64,000 bases of DNA from positions 62,001 through 126,000 of the forward strand of contig JANQPX010000069.1 in the NCBI GenBank assembly GCA_028285265.1, read 5' to 3'. Each line of letters opens with the position of its first letter. Position 1 is the first letter of the stretch. Of the stretch, positions 34,967-43,073 are shown piece by piece. The position numbers and the translations under genes were made by a program. Below the pieces are notes generated by a model. That model had not been told where the DNA came from. It worked only from the letters and a program-made list of their open reading frames with translations, and did not search any database. Source of the DNA: Geminicoccaceae bacterium (lineage in GTDB: Bacteria; Pseudomonadota; Alphaproteobacteria; Geminicoccales; Geminicoccaceae).

Positions 34967-36328
34967 TCAACCTCGGTTGGGCAGCAGCATCGTTGACAGT
35001 TCAGGAACGAGTGCGACCAAAACCCAAACGGAGATAAGAGCGACAAGATAAGGCACCGTGTATCTCAACAAACTCATATAGGGAACGCCGGTCACCCCAC
35101 TTGCCACGTAAAGATTGAGTCCATAGGGAGGGGTGATGAATCCGATCGATCCACCGACAAGGAATATAACGGCAAAGTGAATGGGGTCCACCCCGATCGA
35201 GTGGGCGATAGGTGCGAGAATGGGCGCCATGATGATCGTGTTCGGCAAACTCTCTAGGACCATGCCTGCCATAAAGACGATGATCATTGCGGTAAACAGA
35301 ACGGCATAGTATCCGCCCATCCCGGTGACGAATGCTTCGATGGTCTCCTTGGCGCCCAGGAGCGACAAGATCTGTTGCATCACCACCGATACCGCAATCA
35401 GTGGTGCAAGAATGCCGGTGATCTGAGCCGAGCGGATCACGATGTCCGGGATCTCAGTCACCTTGAAGCCCTCGACTAAGATCATCTCACTGTAGTTCTT
35501 GTCTTCAACCGGAGAACTAGAAGAAAAACCGAACATTCTGAAAAGGGGCAAACAGACCAGACCAACAATGACACAGAAACCAACAGTCACTGCTGCAGCC
35601 TCGGTCGGCGAGAATTTGCCTGTGTAGATACCCCAAAGGACTAGGCCGATGGCGAAGAAGCCAAGCCATGCGCCAAACGCGGTCTTGATGACGCGATTAA
35701 GTTGAAGGTTGATGAGATGTCCCCAGCCATTGCGCTGGCAAATGATCCAACAGGCGAACTGCATGCCGAGAACCATCAAAAGGCCAGGAAGGAGGCCTCC
35801 GACGAAGAGATCCGAGATCGGCAAGTTCATCAGAAAGCCATAGACAATAAAGATGATCGACGGGGGAATGATGATGCCGACGGTGCCGCCAGACGCTGCT
35901 GTCGCAGCCGAAAAGCGCTCATCATAGCCACCTTTGACCATTTCCGGATGCATCATGCCACCGATGGTCGCCGTGGTTGCAGAGTTAGAGCCCGATATTG
36001 CGGCGAAGAGACCGCAAGCCCCCAAACTCGCCATCGCCAGGCCGCCACGTAGCCAGCCAAAGCAGGAATAAGCGAAATCGGTTAGCCTCTTGGCAATACC
36101 AGACTTATTGATCAGGTCGCCGGTGAGAATGAACAGTGGCATGGCCAGGAGTGCAAAGCCGTCGGTGAACACATCCGAAAGCGCCACGCCGATGTTATCG
36201 AGTGTCAGGCCCAGGACGAAGCTACAACAAACGGTCCAAAAGCCGATAACCAAGAAGATTGGTGTCCCTAGCATAAACAATATGGTCACACCGAGAGAGA
36301 TGATCGCTACCCAGGTTCCATCGGTCAT
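34967..36328 (-). CDS. TRAP transporter large permease (DctM)
   Basis: A 453-residue polytopic DctM protein with about 12 spans and the family blocks GTPIFLVIGFW, FALLAMPLFILTGDLI, AAISGSNSATTATIG and GGSIGFITPPYGLNLYV. DctM carries the sodium-coupled transport path and pairs with DctQ. The ATG at 36328, after GGAGGACGAAC, is chosen; the open frame extends 82 codons upstream but those overlap DctQ and are not conserved. It belongs to the operon DctP-DctQ-DctM-IclR. Substrate inferred from neighbours: a C2 sulfonate such as isethionate. Confidence 0.92.
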   Translation of the reverse strand: MTDGTWVAIISLGVTILFMLGTPIFLVIGFWTVCCSFVLGLTLDNIGVALSDVFTDGFALLAMPLFILTGDLINKSGIAKRLTDFAYSCFGWLRGGLAMASLGACGLFAAISGSNSATTATIGGMMHPEMVKGGYDERFSAATAASGGTVGIIIPPSIIFIVYGFLMNLPISDLFVGGLLPGLLMVLGMQFACWIICQRNGWGHLINLQLNRVIKTAFGAWLGFFAIGLVLWGIYTGKFSPTEAAAVTVGFCVIVGLVCLPLFRMFGFSSSSPVEDKNYSEMILVEGFKVTEIPDIVIRSAQITGILAPLIAVSVVMQQILSLLGAKETIEAFVTGMGGYYAVLFTAMIIVFMAGMVLESLPNTIIMAPILAPIAHSIGVDPIHFAVIFLVGGSIGFITPPYGLNLYVASGVTGVPYMSLLRYTVPYLVALISVWVLVALVPELSTMLLPNRG

Positions 36329-36339
36329 TGTTCGTCCTC

Positions 36340-37008
36340 CTACTCGCCCAAGCCGCCCTGGATCATCATTGGTTCGCCTTCCCGATAGCGCCGGAAGTCG
36401 TCGATGGAATTTTCGATCACCCGCCCACTCAACAACATCCAGCTCAGCGGTACGCAGATGTAGAACCACCACTGCATCACGTCGTCTGTGCCAAGCAGAA
36501 TTTGAAAGTTGGAGGCGGAATTGGCTGTTTGTTTGATGGTGGTCGTGATCACAATGACCGCAAAGGTCACCCACAAGACCGCATCCAACGTCATGCAGAA
36601 GAGCTGTCCGGACCGCGGCATGTTCGCTCTGAATTCAGTAAATCGGAGATGAGCCCGAAGTCGCGTGTTATAGGCGCAGCCAACCCAGGTCATGATCAGG
36701 AATAAGTAGGGCGGCAAGGTGGTCGACCACGGCGCTTGGACTTGAAAGACAAACCGCCGTATGACCTCGACGAAGATGATTGCTGCGATGGTCAGATAGG
36801 TTGCGACCAAAATCGTCTTCTCGAAATACTTATCGAGAAGCGGTACAGCACGCAGCAGCAGCATGATGAGACAGCCGCCAACAATCGCGAGGACTGTGCC
36901 GAAAAGATAAGCTGCAGGGCCGTGATTCATGGCATCGGCGATCATGAATGAGTCGCCGGAAAACAAGGCACTGATGAGGGCACTTATTCCCTCGAAAATA
37001 CCAGGCAT
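36340..37008 (-). CDS. TRAP transporter small permease (DctQ)
   Basis: A 222-residue membrane protein with four main spans and the DctQ-type segments VATYLTIAAIIFVEVIRRF and PPYLFLIMTWVGCAYNTRLRAHLRFTEFR. It has a longer N-terminus than minimal DctQ, starting with a hydrophilic MPGIFEGISALISALFSG. Good ribosome site (GGGAGG). It lies 11 bp ahead of the DctM gene, and the two form the membrane unit of the TRAP system. Confidence 0.88.
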   Translation of the reverse strand: MPGIFEGISALISALFSGDSFMIADAMNHGPAAYLFGTVLAIVGGCLIMLLLRAVPLLDKYFEKTILVATYLTIAAIIFVEVIRRFVFQVQAPWSTTLPPYLFLIMTWVGCAYNTRLRAHLRFTEFRANMPRSGQLFCMTLDAVLWVTFAVIVITTTIKQTANSASNFQILLGTDDVMQWWFYICVPLSWMLLSGRVIENSIDDFRRYREGEPMMIQGGLGE

Positions 37009-37124
37009 GACGAAACCTCCCTTAAATGCCGGTGTCCGGCTTTTTTCTTGTCACTGCCCTGAGCCGAAGACGTCCCACCTGCTGCGGTGGGACGTCATTC
37101 AGCACGCCTTTGCGCCTCGACGAT

Positions 37125-38360
37125 CTAGGCGCTCTTCCACCAACGACGCGGTTCGACGTTTTCTGGAAGCATATCCGCATCGACCTCGCGTGCGATCCGG
37201 TGCAACTCGGTATAGGTGTCAATGCCACCTGCCCATTGATTGATGCGCTCGCGCCATTGTGCCCATGGCTCTGGATTGAATTCAGGCGAGCACATTTCTT
37301 CGGCCTTTTTGAGTTCGTCTTTCGAAAGAAATGCTGGGCGCACATTGTTTTCGACGAACAGCGTGCCCGGAAGTTGCGGATCGGAAAACCCAACGGTCTT
37401 AACCAAGGCTGCCTCATTGGCTGCTTGGACGTGGACCTGAGCAGTGTAAGCGCTTTCCATCACGGCATCCTGCAGATGGCCTTCCAGGCCGTCGAACACG
37501 CTTGCCGACATCGACGTATGTTCTGTCCCGCAGAAGAACTTCAAGTCAACCGATTGGGAAACCACGGGCGACATGTTGGCGTAAGCCACTGCCGAGGCCC
37601 ACGTCTCTGCACCATCAATCAAGCCTTGTTTGAGACCGTCAAGGGTTTCCTCCCATGCGACAGGTACAGGGTTGAGCTGAAGAAGCTCCATCGCGATCCG
37701 GCCGAGCTGGGTGCCAGTGACACGATTTTTGGTGCCGAAGAGGGTCTCAATCTTGTCGACCACGGGCTCATCTTGCCACTTCAAGCCGAGCTGGATGCCA
37801 CGTAGCTCGCAATGGCTGAATAGAAACTTCAGGCCATGACGTTTTTCCAATGGATCGCGCAGGATCGCTTGGCTCTCGGGATGATAGAGGAAGTGATACT
37901 GCGACGCACGACCTGGGAAGACATAGGCGTAGTCGAGCACGTTCAGATAAGGCGCGCCTCCAGCGGAGTTTTGGGTTGAGGCTGCATAGATATCGACAAT
38001 CCCCTGTTGGGTCTTCTTCACGCAAGAGAGCTGACCGCAGATTTGATTGTCACCAATGAATTCAATTCGGATCTCGCCGTCGGTGCGTTCTTCGAGATCC
38101 TGCGCAAAGAACAGTGCCCCTGCACGTTCGATGAGTAGATTGCGTGCATTGAAGCCAGCAGCTCCGAATTTGAGCGTATGTTTGGCTTCCTTGGCGAAAC
38201 GCTTCTCGTAAGTCGACTCAGCGGCCTTGGCTAGGCTGGAAAGCGTCATCGCTCCGCCCAGACTTCCCGCAGCAAAGAGGGTTGATGACAAACCGTAGCG
38301 GCCGGCCACACGAAACAAGTCGCGTCGCGATACCTGGCCATGAGGGAGGGGAGCTTTCAT
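37125..38360 (-). CDS. TRAP transporter substrate-binding protein (DctP), Tat signal
   Basis: A 411-residue periplasmic solute-binding protein. The N-terminus has a twin-arginine signal (SRRDLFRVAG, then a hydrophobic stretch to AKAAEST near 48), so export by Tat is likely. The mature part shows DctP features: LKFGAAGF, AQDLEERTDGEIRIEFIGDN, NVLDYAYVFPG, GLKQGLIDGAETWASAV. A strong ribosome site (AGGAGGTTTAC) precedes the ATG. It is first in the TRAP operon and divergent from the GMC dehydrogenase over 110 bp. The conserved substrate arginine cannot be assigned by eye. Confidence 0.9.
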   Translation of the reverse strand: MKAPLPHGQVSRRDLFRVAGRYGLSSTLFAAGSLGGAMTLSSLAKAAESTYEKRFAKEAKHTLKFGAAGFNARNLLIERAGALFFAQDLEERTDGEIRIEFIGDNQICGQLSCVKKTQQGIVDIYAASTQNSAGGAPYLNVLDYAYVFPGRASQYHFLYHPESQAILRDPLEKRHGLKFLFSHCELRGIQLGLKWQDEPVVDKIETLFGTKNRVTGTQLGRIAMELLQLNPVPVAWEETLDGLKQGLIDGAETWASAVAYANMSPVVSQSVDLKFFCGTEHTSMSASVFDGLEGHLQDAVMESAYTAQVHVQAANEAALVKTVGFSDPQLPGTLFVENNVRPAFLSKDELKKAEEMCSPEFNPEPWAQWRERINQWAGGIDTYTELHRIAREVDADMLPENVEPRRWWKSA

Positions 38361-38374
38361 GTAAACCTCCTGAT

Positions 38375-38410
38375 ACGTTTATTATTGAGACTTGAATTCT
38401 CATTAAACGC
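38375..38410. promoter_or_regulatory. imperfect inverted repeat in the divergent DctP/GMC promoter
   Basis: TGAGA-N7-TCTCA, flanked by ACGTTTAT and TTAAACGC that are partly complementary, lies between the divergent TRAP and dehydrogenase genes. IclR regulators bind imperfect palindromes of this size, and a single site here could control both transcripts. AT-rich flanks suggest overlapping promoters. Confidence 0.4.
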
Positions 38411-38470
38411 ATATTAAGTCATATTAGGCAACCCAAAAAAGAGCCCCACGGGATCGGGAGGCGACACCGG

Positions 38471-40087
38471 ATGGGCGATATCGAAGCAGACATTATCATC
38501 GTTGGAGCAGGTTCGGCAGGCTGCGTACTCGCGAATCGGTTGAGTGCAAACCCCGACATCCATGTGGTCCTGCTTGAGGCAGGTGGACGAGATTGGAACC
38601 CTTGGATCCACGTTCCGGTTGGTTACTTTAAGACACTCCACAACCCGACGACGGACTGGTGCTACAAAGCTGAGCCCGATCCTGGGTTGAACGGGCGATC
38701 GCTTGATTGGCCGCGTGGAAAGACGTTGGGCGGTTCGTCCTCGATCAACGGTCTCCTCTACATTCGCGGTCAGCGTGAGGACTATGATCAGTGGGCACAG
38801 CTCGGCAATCGCGGCTGGGGCTATGATGATGTACTTCCGCTGTTCAAACGCTCAGAGCGTCACGAAGAGGGCGATAGCGAGTATCATGGATCTGGCGGTG
38901 GCCTATCGGTGTCCCGAATGCGGGCAAAAAGCGACATTGCCGAAGCGTTCATTAATGCTGCTGTCGAGATGGGCGTGCCTCGCAATGACGACGTCAATGG
39001 TGCCGTTCAGGAAGGTGCCTGCTATTTTCAACAGACGGCGCGCAACGGCTTTCGATGCTCCAGTGCAAAAGCCTTTTTGAAGCCGGTACGGGGCCGAGCC
39101 AACCTAACGGTGATCACGCATGCGCATGTCCAGGCACTGACCTTCGCCGATAGTCAGGTGCCTGAAGTGAATGGTGTGCAGTTTCTCCGCAAAGGCACGG
39201 CACAAACGGCCAAACTACGCCCAGGCGGCGAGGTTGTGCTGGCCGCTGGAGCCATTGGCTCGCCGCAGATCCTCGAGCTTTCAGGAATCGGTCAAGGGCA
39301 CGTTCTTAAGTCCGCGGGGTTGGATGTACGTCACGAACTTCCCGGCGTAGGCGAGTGTTTGCAAGATCATCTCCAGATCAGGCTTGTCTACGAGGTGAAC
39401 GTGCCGACGCTCAACAATGCGATTAACAGTCTGGTTCGTCGCATGGGCATCGGCCTGCAATATGTCCTGACGCGGACCGGGCCCATGAGCCTCGGCGCCA
39501 GTCAGGTTTGCGTCTTCGCGAAATCGATGGAGGGTCTGGATACGCCGGATATCCAATTTCATTTTCAGCCGCTTAGCGCAGATAAACCGGGCATCGTGAT
39601 GCATCCCTTTCCGGGCATCACATCCTCCGTTTGCCAACTTCGTCCACATAGTCGTGGACATATCCACATCGCCACGCCTAGGGCTGAAGACCATCCGAAA
39701 ATTGTACCTAATTATCTCTCGGACCCAGCCGACCAGCTCTGCGCTGTCAGGGCCATTAGGTTCGCCCGCGGGATGACGGAGACTGAGGCGCTACGCCCCT
39801 TCATTGTGCGCGAACACGTGCCTGAAGGATTGCCAGAGTCTGATGATGAGCTCTTGGAAGCTGCCCGCAATATTAGCCAGACCATCTATCATCCGACCAG
39901 CACATGCAAAATGGGCAGCGACTCCATGGCAGTGGTCAGTGACCGGCTCAACGTTCATGGGGTCGCCAATCTTAGGGTGGCCGATGCTTCAATCATGCCG
40001 ACCATCGTCAGCGGCAATACCAATGCCCCTACGATCATGATCGGTGAGAAAGCCAGCGAGATGATCCTCGCCGACCGGCGAGCTTGA
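38471..40087 (+). CDS. GMC-family FAD oxidoreductase, candidate isethionate dehydrogenase
   Basis: A 538-residue GMC oxidoreductase (choline dehydrogenase-like). FAD-binding IIIVGAGSAGCVLANRLS (about 7-24), GGSSSINGLLYIRGQ, EVVLAAGAIGSPQILELSGIGQ, and the C-terminal YHPTSTCKMG and VADASIMPTIVSGNTNAPTIMIGEKASE blocks are intact. No signal peptide. It starts the plus-strand sulfonate operon with xsc directly behind (34 bp). GMC-type IseJ dehydrogenases oxidise isethionate to sulfoacetaldehyde, the Xsc substrate, so this role fits best. Choline or another alcohol cannot be excluded by sequence alone. Confidence 0.87.
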   Translation: MGDIEADIIIVGAGSAGCVLANRLSANPDIHVVLLEAGGRDWNPWIHVPVGYFKTLHNPTTDWCYKAEPDPGLNGRSLDWPRGKTLGGSSSINGLLYIRGQREDYDQWAQLGNRGWGYDDVLPLFKRSERHEEGDSEYHGSGGGLSVSRMRAKSDIAEAFINAAVEMGVPRNDDVNGAVQEGACYFQQTARNGFRCSSAKAFLKPVRGRANLTVITHAHVQALTFADSQVPEVNGVQFLRKGTAQTAKLRPGGEVVLAAGAIGSPQILELSGIGQGHVLKSAGLDVRHELPGVGECLQDHLQIRLVYEVNVPTLNNAINSLVRRMGIGLQYVLTRTGPMSLGASQVCVFAKSMEGLDTPDIQFHFQPLSADKPGIVMHPFPGITSSVCQLRPHSRGHIHIATPRAEDHPKIVPNYLSDPADQLCAVRAIRFARGMTETEALRPFIVREHVPEGLPESDDELLEAARNISQTIYHPTSTCKMGSDSMAVVSDRLNVHGVANLRVADASIMPTIVSGNTNAPTIMIGEKASEMILADRRA

Positions 40088-40121
40088 CACCAACAACTAT
40101 GGATCGATCGGAGATGACCCC

Positions 40122-41903
40122 ATGAAGATGACCACCGAGGAGGCATTCGTCAAAGTTCTGCAGATGCACGGCATCGAACATGCATTCGGAATTATCGGAT
40201 CGGCAATGATGCCCATCTCCGATTTGTTTCCGGCGGCTGGTATCAAATTTTGGGACTGCGCGCATGAAGTCAACGCCGGTATGAGCGCCGATGGCTATAC
40301 TCGTGCGACCGGTAAGATGTCGATGGCGATCGCGCAAAACGGCCCAGGCATCACCAACATGGTTACCCCCATCATCACCGCCTATTGGAATCATACACCG
40401 CTGCTTCTTGTAACCCCACAAGCCGCTAACAAGACAATCGGTCAGGGAGGTTTCCAAGAGATTAAACAGATGGCCATGTTTGAGGACTGCGTTTGCTATC
40501 AGGAAGAAGTGCGCGACCCAACCAGAATCGCTGAGGTGTTGAACAGAGTCATCCTGAAAGCCCATCGCGGATCGGCTCCGGCCCAGATCAACGTGCCACG
40601 TGACTACTGGACTCAGGTTATCGATATTGAGCTTCCACAGGTCGTGCAGATCGCGCATCCGCGCGGTGATGCCGAAGCCATCAGCGATGCAGCCAAGCTT
40701 CTGTCGAGCGCCAAGTTTCCTGTGATTTTGAATGGCGCTGGTGTTGTGCTTTCGGGGGGAATTCCCGCCTCGGCTGCGCTTGCCGAGCGCTTATCAGCCC
40801 CGGTCTGTTGCAACTATCAGCACAACGATGCCTTTCCTGGATCTCATCCTCTTTCCTGTGGCCCACTCGGATACAACGGCTCGAAGGCGGCGATGGAGAT
40901 GATCGCAAGAGCCGATGTCGTGCTGGCCTTGGGAACCCGACTCAATCCATTTTCATCTCTACCGGCCTACCAAACCGAGTATTGGCCGAAACATGCGAAA
41001 CTCATTCAGGTTGACATCAATGCCGATCGTATTGGGCTAACGAAGAAGGTCGCTGTCGGCATCCAAGGCGACGCACGTATGGTTGCCGAGCAAATACTTG
41101 AACAGTTGTCGGACGATGCCGGCGATGATGGACGAGAGGATCGTACCGCCCTAGTAGCCCAGACTAAGTCGCGTTGGGCACAGCAGCTGACGTCAATGGA
41201 TCATGAAGACGACGATCCCGGCGTAACCTGGAACGAGCGTGCGCGCCAGCGTGATCCGAACAGGATGAGTCCACGGCAAGCCTGGCGTGCCATTCAGGCT
41301 GCCATGCCGGACAATGCGATCATCTCCTCTGACATTGGGAATAACTGTGCGATCGGCAATGCTTACCCAACGTTCGAGAAGGGCAGAAAATATCTCGCTC
41401 CTGGCCTCTTTGGCCCGTGTGGCTACGGCCTCCCGTCGATTCTTGGTGCCAAGATCGGATGTCCAGATGTTCCTTGCATTGGCTTTGCCGGTGATGGCGC
41501 CTTTGGTATCTCGATGAACGAGATGACAGCGTGTGGTCGTAATGACTGGCAACCGATCACCATGATCATCTTCCGGAACTATCAATGGGGCGCTGAGAAA
41601 CGCAACACGACGCTCTGGTTTGACGACAATTTTGTCGGCACGGAGCTCAATCTCGGTGTTGAATATGCCAAGGTTGCCGAAGCTTGCGGCGTCAAAGGCG
41701 TACAGGTTACTACGATGGCCTCATTGACCGAGGCGCTCCGAGCCGCGGTAAAGGAACAGATGGAAGACGGTGTCACGACCTTTATCGAGGTCGTGCTTAA
41801 TCAAGAACTCGGCGAACCCTTTAGGCGGGACGCCATGAAGAAGCCTGTCGCTGTCGCTGGGATCGATGCAGCTGACATGCGCCAGCAGCAGCCCCGTCTC
41901 TAA
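40122..41903 (+). CDS. xsc: sulfoacetaldehyde acetyltransferase
   Basis: A 593-residue ThDP-dependent enzyme that cleaves sulfoacetaldehyde with phosphate to acetyl phosphate and sulfite. It follows the Xsc pattern closely: MTTEEAFVKVLQMHGIEHAFGIIGSAMMPISDLF, AHEVNAGMSADGY with the ThDP glutamate, NGPGITNMVTPI, and the ThDP/Mg block GDGAFGISMNEMTACGRND with NYQWGAEKRN. The ATG follows GGAGATGACCCC. A pta gene lies downstream, the usual partner. The enzyme is the shared centre of taurine, isethionate and sulfoacetate breakdown. Confidence 0.95.
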   Translation: MKMTTEEAFVKVLQMHGIEHAFGIIGSAMMPISDLFPAAGIKFWDCAHEVNAGMSADGYTRATGKMSMAIAQNGPGITNMVTPIITAYWNHTPLLLVTPQAANKTIGQGGFQEIKQMAMFEDCVCYQEEVRDPTRIAEVLNRVILKAHRGSAPAQINVPRDYWTQVIDIELPQVVQIAHPRGDAEAISDAAKLLSSAKFPVILNGAGVVLSGGIPASAALAERLSAPVCCNYQHNDAFPGSHPLSCGPLGYNGSKAAMEMIARADVVLALGTRLNPFSSLPAYQTEYWPKHAKLIQVDINADRIGLTKKVAVGIQGDARMVAEQILEQLSDDAGDDGREDRTALVAQTKSRWAQQLTSMDHEDDDPGVTWNERARQRDPNRMSPRQAWRAIQAAMPDNAIISSDIGNNCAIGNAYPTFEKGRKYLAPGLFGPCGYGLPSILGAKIGCPDVPCIGFAGDGAFGISMNEMTACGRNDWQPITMIIFRNYQWGAEKRNTTLWFDDNFVGTELNLGVEYAKVAEACGVKGVQVTTMASLTEALRAAVKEQMEDGVTTFIEVVLNQELGEPFRRDAMKKPVAVAGIDAADMRQQQPRL

Positions 41904-41941
41904 GCACCAAGCGCCAGTACGTTGACGTTGAGGTATCGCAT

Positions 41942-41973
41942 TGTCCGAGGGATTGGGCTGCTGCCCTCGGACA
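41942..41973 (+). terminator. stem-loop between xsc and pta
   Basis: TGTCCGAGGG and CCCTCGGACA are perfect 10-base arms around a 12-nt loop, 38 bp after the xsc stop; three more pairs extend the stem past mismatches. No T-run follows. It may attenuate read-through or protect the 3' end of the GMC-xsc message while letting some transcription reach pta-soeABC. Confidence 0.5.
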
Positions 41974-42050
41974 TAGCGATGAACTAGTGACAACGACGCG
42001 GAATCAGCGTTGTTTGACAACGGTAAATGAACTTCAACCCGGGACGGGTG

Positions 42051-43073
42051 ATGGGGATTCTTGACGACATTACGGCGGCATCGCGACAGGCGTTTCCACG
42101 CATCGTGCTTGCGGAAGGCGAAGACGAGCGGGTGGTTGCAGCTGCTATCATGGCCGCGAATGAGGGTATTGCCGATATCTCGGTGGTCGCAAAAGCTGAC
42201 GTTTTTCGCGGCTTGGCAAAGGGGGCACCGGGTAGCGATCGGGTCACCATTCATGATCCCGCCACCTCAGTGCATCTCGAGGCTTACACCGAGACCTACT
42301 TTCGGCTTCGTCAGCACAAAGGCATCGATATTGATGCGGCCCGAAAGACCATGCTCAATAACCTCGGCTTTGCTGCGATGATGGTCCATCAAGGGCATGC
42401 TGACGGCACAATCGGCGGTGCGGTCGCCACTACTGCCGATACAGTACGGACGGCTCTTCAGATCATCGGTCGTGGTAAGGGCGTCTCCTCCGTATCCAGT
42501 TTCTTCTTGATGCTTTTACCTTCTCCCCACAATCGATGCGTGGTGTTTGCCGACTGCGCTCTGGTGATTTTGCCGACGCCGGAAGAGCTTGCGAGTATCG
42601 CCATCGCGTCGGCAGCTTCCTACGAAACAATGACCTCAGATATCCCGCGCGTCGCCATGCTGTCCTTCTCAACAAAGGGCAGTGCAAGGGATGAATCGAT
42701 CGATCGAATCAAACAAGGCATCGAACTCGTGCGGGCGAGGGCGCCTGACTTGATCATCGATGGCGAGATTCAATTCGATGCGGCGATCGTTCCTGAGATC
42801 GGTCGCGCCAAAGCACCAGGTGCAGCCCTCGATGGTGACGCCAATGTTTTCATATTCCCGAGCCTCAATGCCGGCAATATAGGCTACAAGATCGCACAAC
42901 GTGTCGGCGGTGCGGCCGCATTGGGCCCTGTTCTCCAAGGCCTCGCCCGTCCAGCCAACGATCTTTCCCGTGGCTGTAGTGTTGATGATATAAGGCAAAT
43001 GATCGCGATAACCGGCGCTCAAGCCGCCGCAGAACTCAGCTCCAGTGCTAAGGAAAAGTCACGTCGCCCATGA
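42051..43073 (+). CDS. pta: phosphate acetyltransferase
   Basis: A 340-residue short-form Pta that converts acetyl phosphate from Xsc to acetyl-CoA. Blocks: RIVLAEGEDERVVAAA, GLAKGAPGSDRVTIHDP, ADGTIGGAVATTADTVRTALQIIG, PRVAMLSFSTKGSA, DGEIQFDAAIVPEI and FPSLNAGNIGYKIAQRVGGA with GPVLQGLARPANDLSRGC. No DRTGG or regulatory N-terminal domain. An ATG 8 codons upstream (42027) is possible; the 42051 start has GGGACGGG before it and matches family starts. It overlaps soeA by ATGA. Confidence 0.93.
   Translation: MGILDDITAASRQAFPRIVLAEGEDERVVAAAIMAANEGIADISVVAKADVFRGLAKGAPGSDRVTIHDPATSVHLEAYTETYFRLRQHKGIDIDAARKTMLNNLGFAAMMVHQGHADGTIGGAVATTADTVRTALQIIGRGKGVSSVSSFFLMLLPSPHNRCVVFADCALVILPTPEELASIAIASAASYETMTSDIPRVAMLSFSTKGSARDESIDRIKQGIELVRARAPDLIIDGEIQFDAAIVPEIGRAKAPGAALDGDANVFIFPSLNAGNIGYKIAQRVGGAAALGPVLQGLARPANDLSRGCSVDDIRQMIAITGAQAAAELSSSAKEKSRRP

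Noticed and set aside
34967..36574. Longer start for the TRAP large permease
   Set aside because: The extra 82 codons overlap the small permease and are not DctM-like; the start at 36328 has a strong ribosome site.
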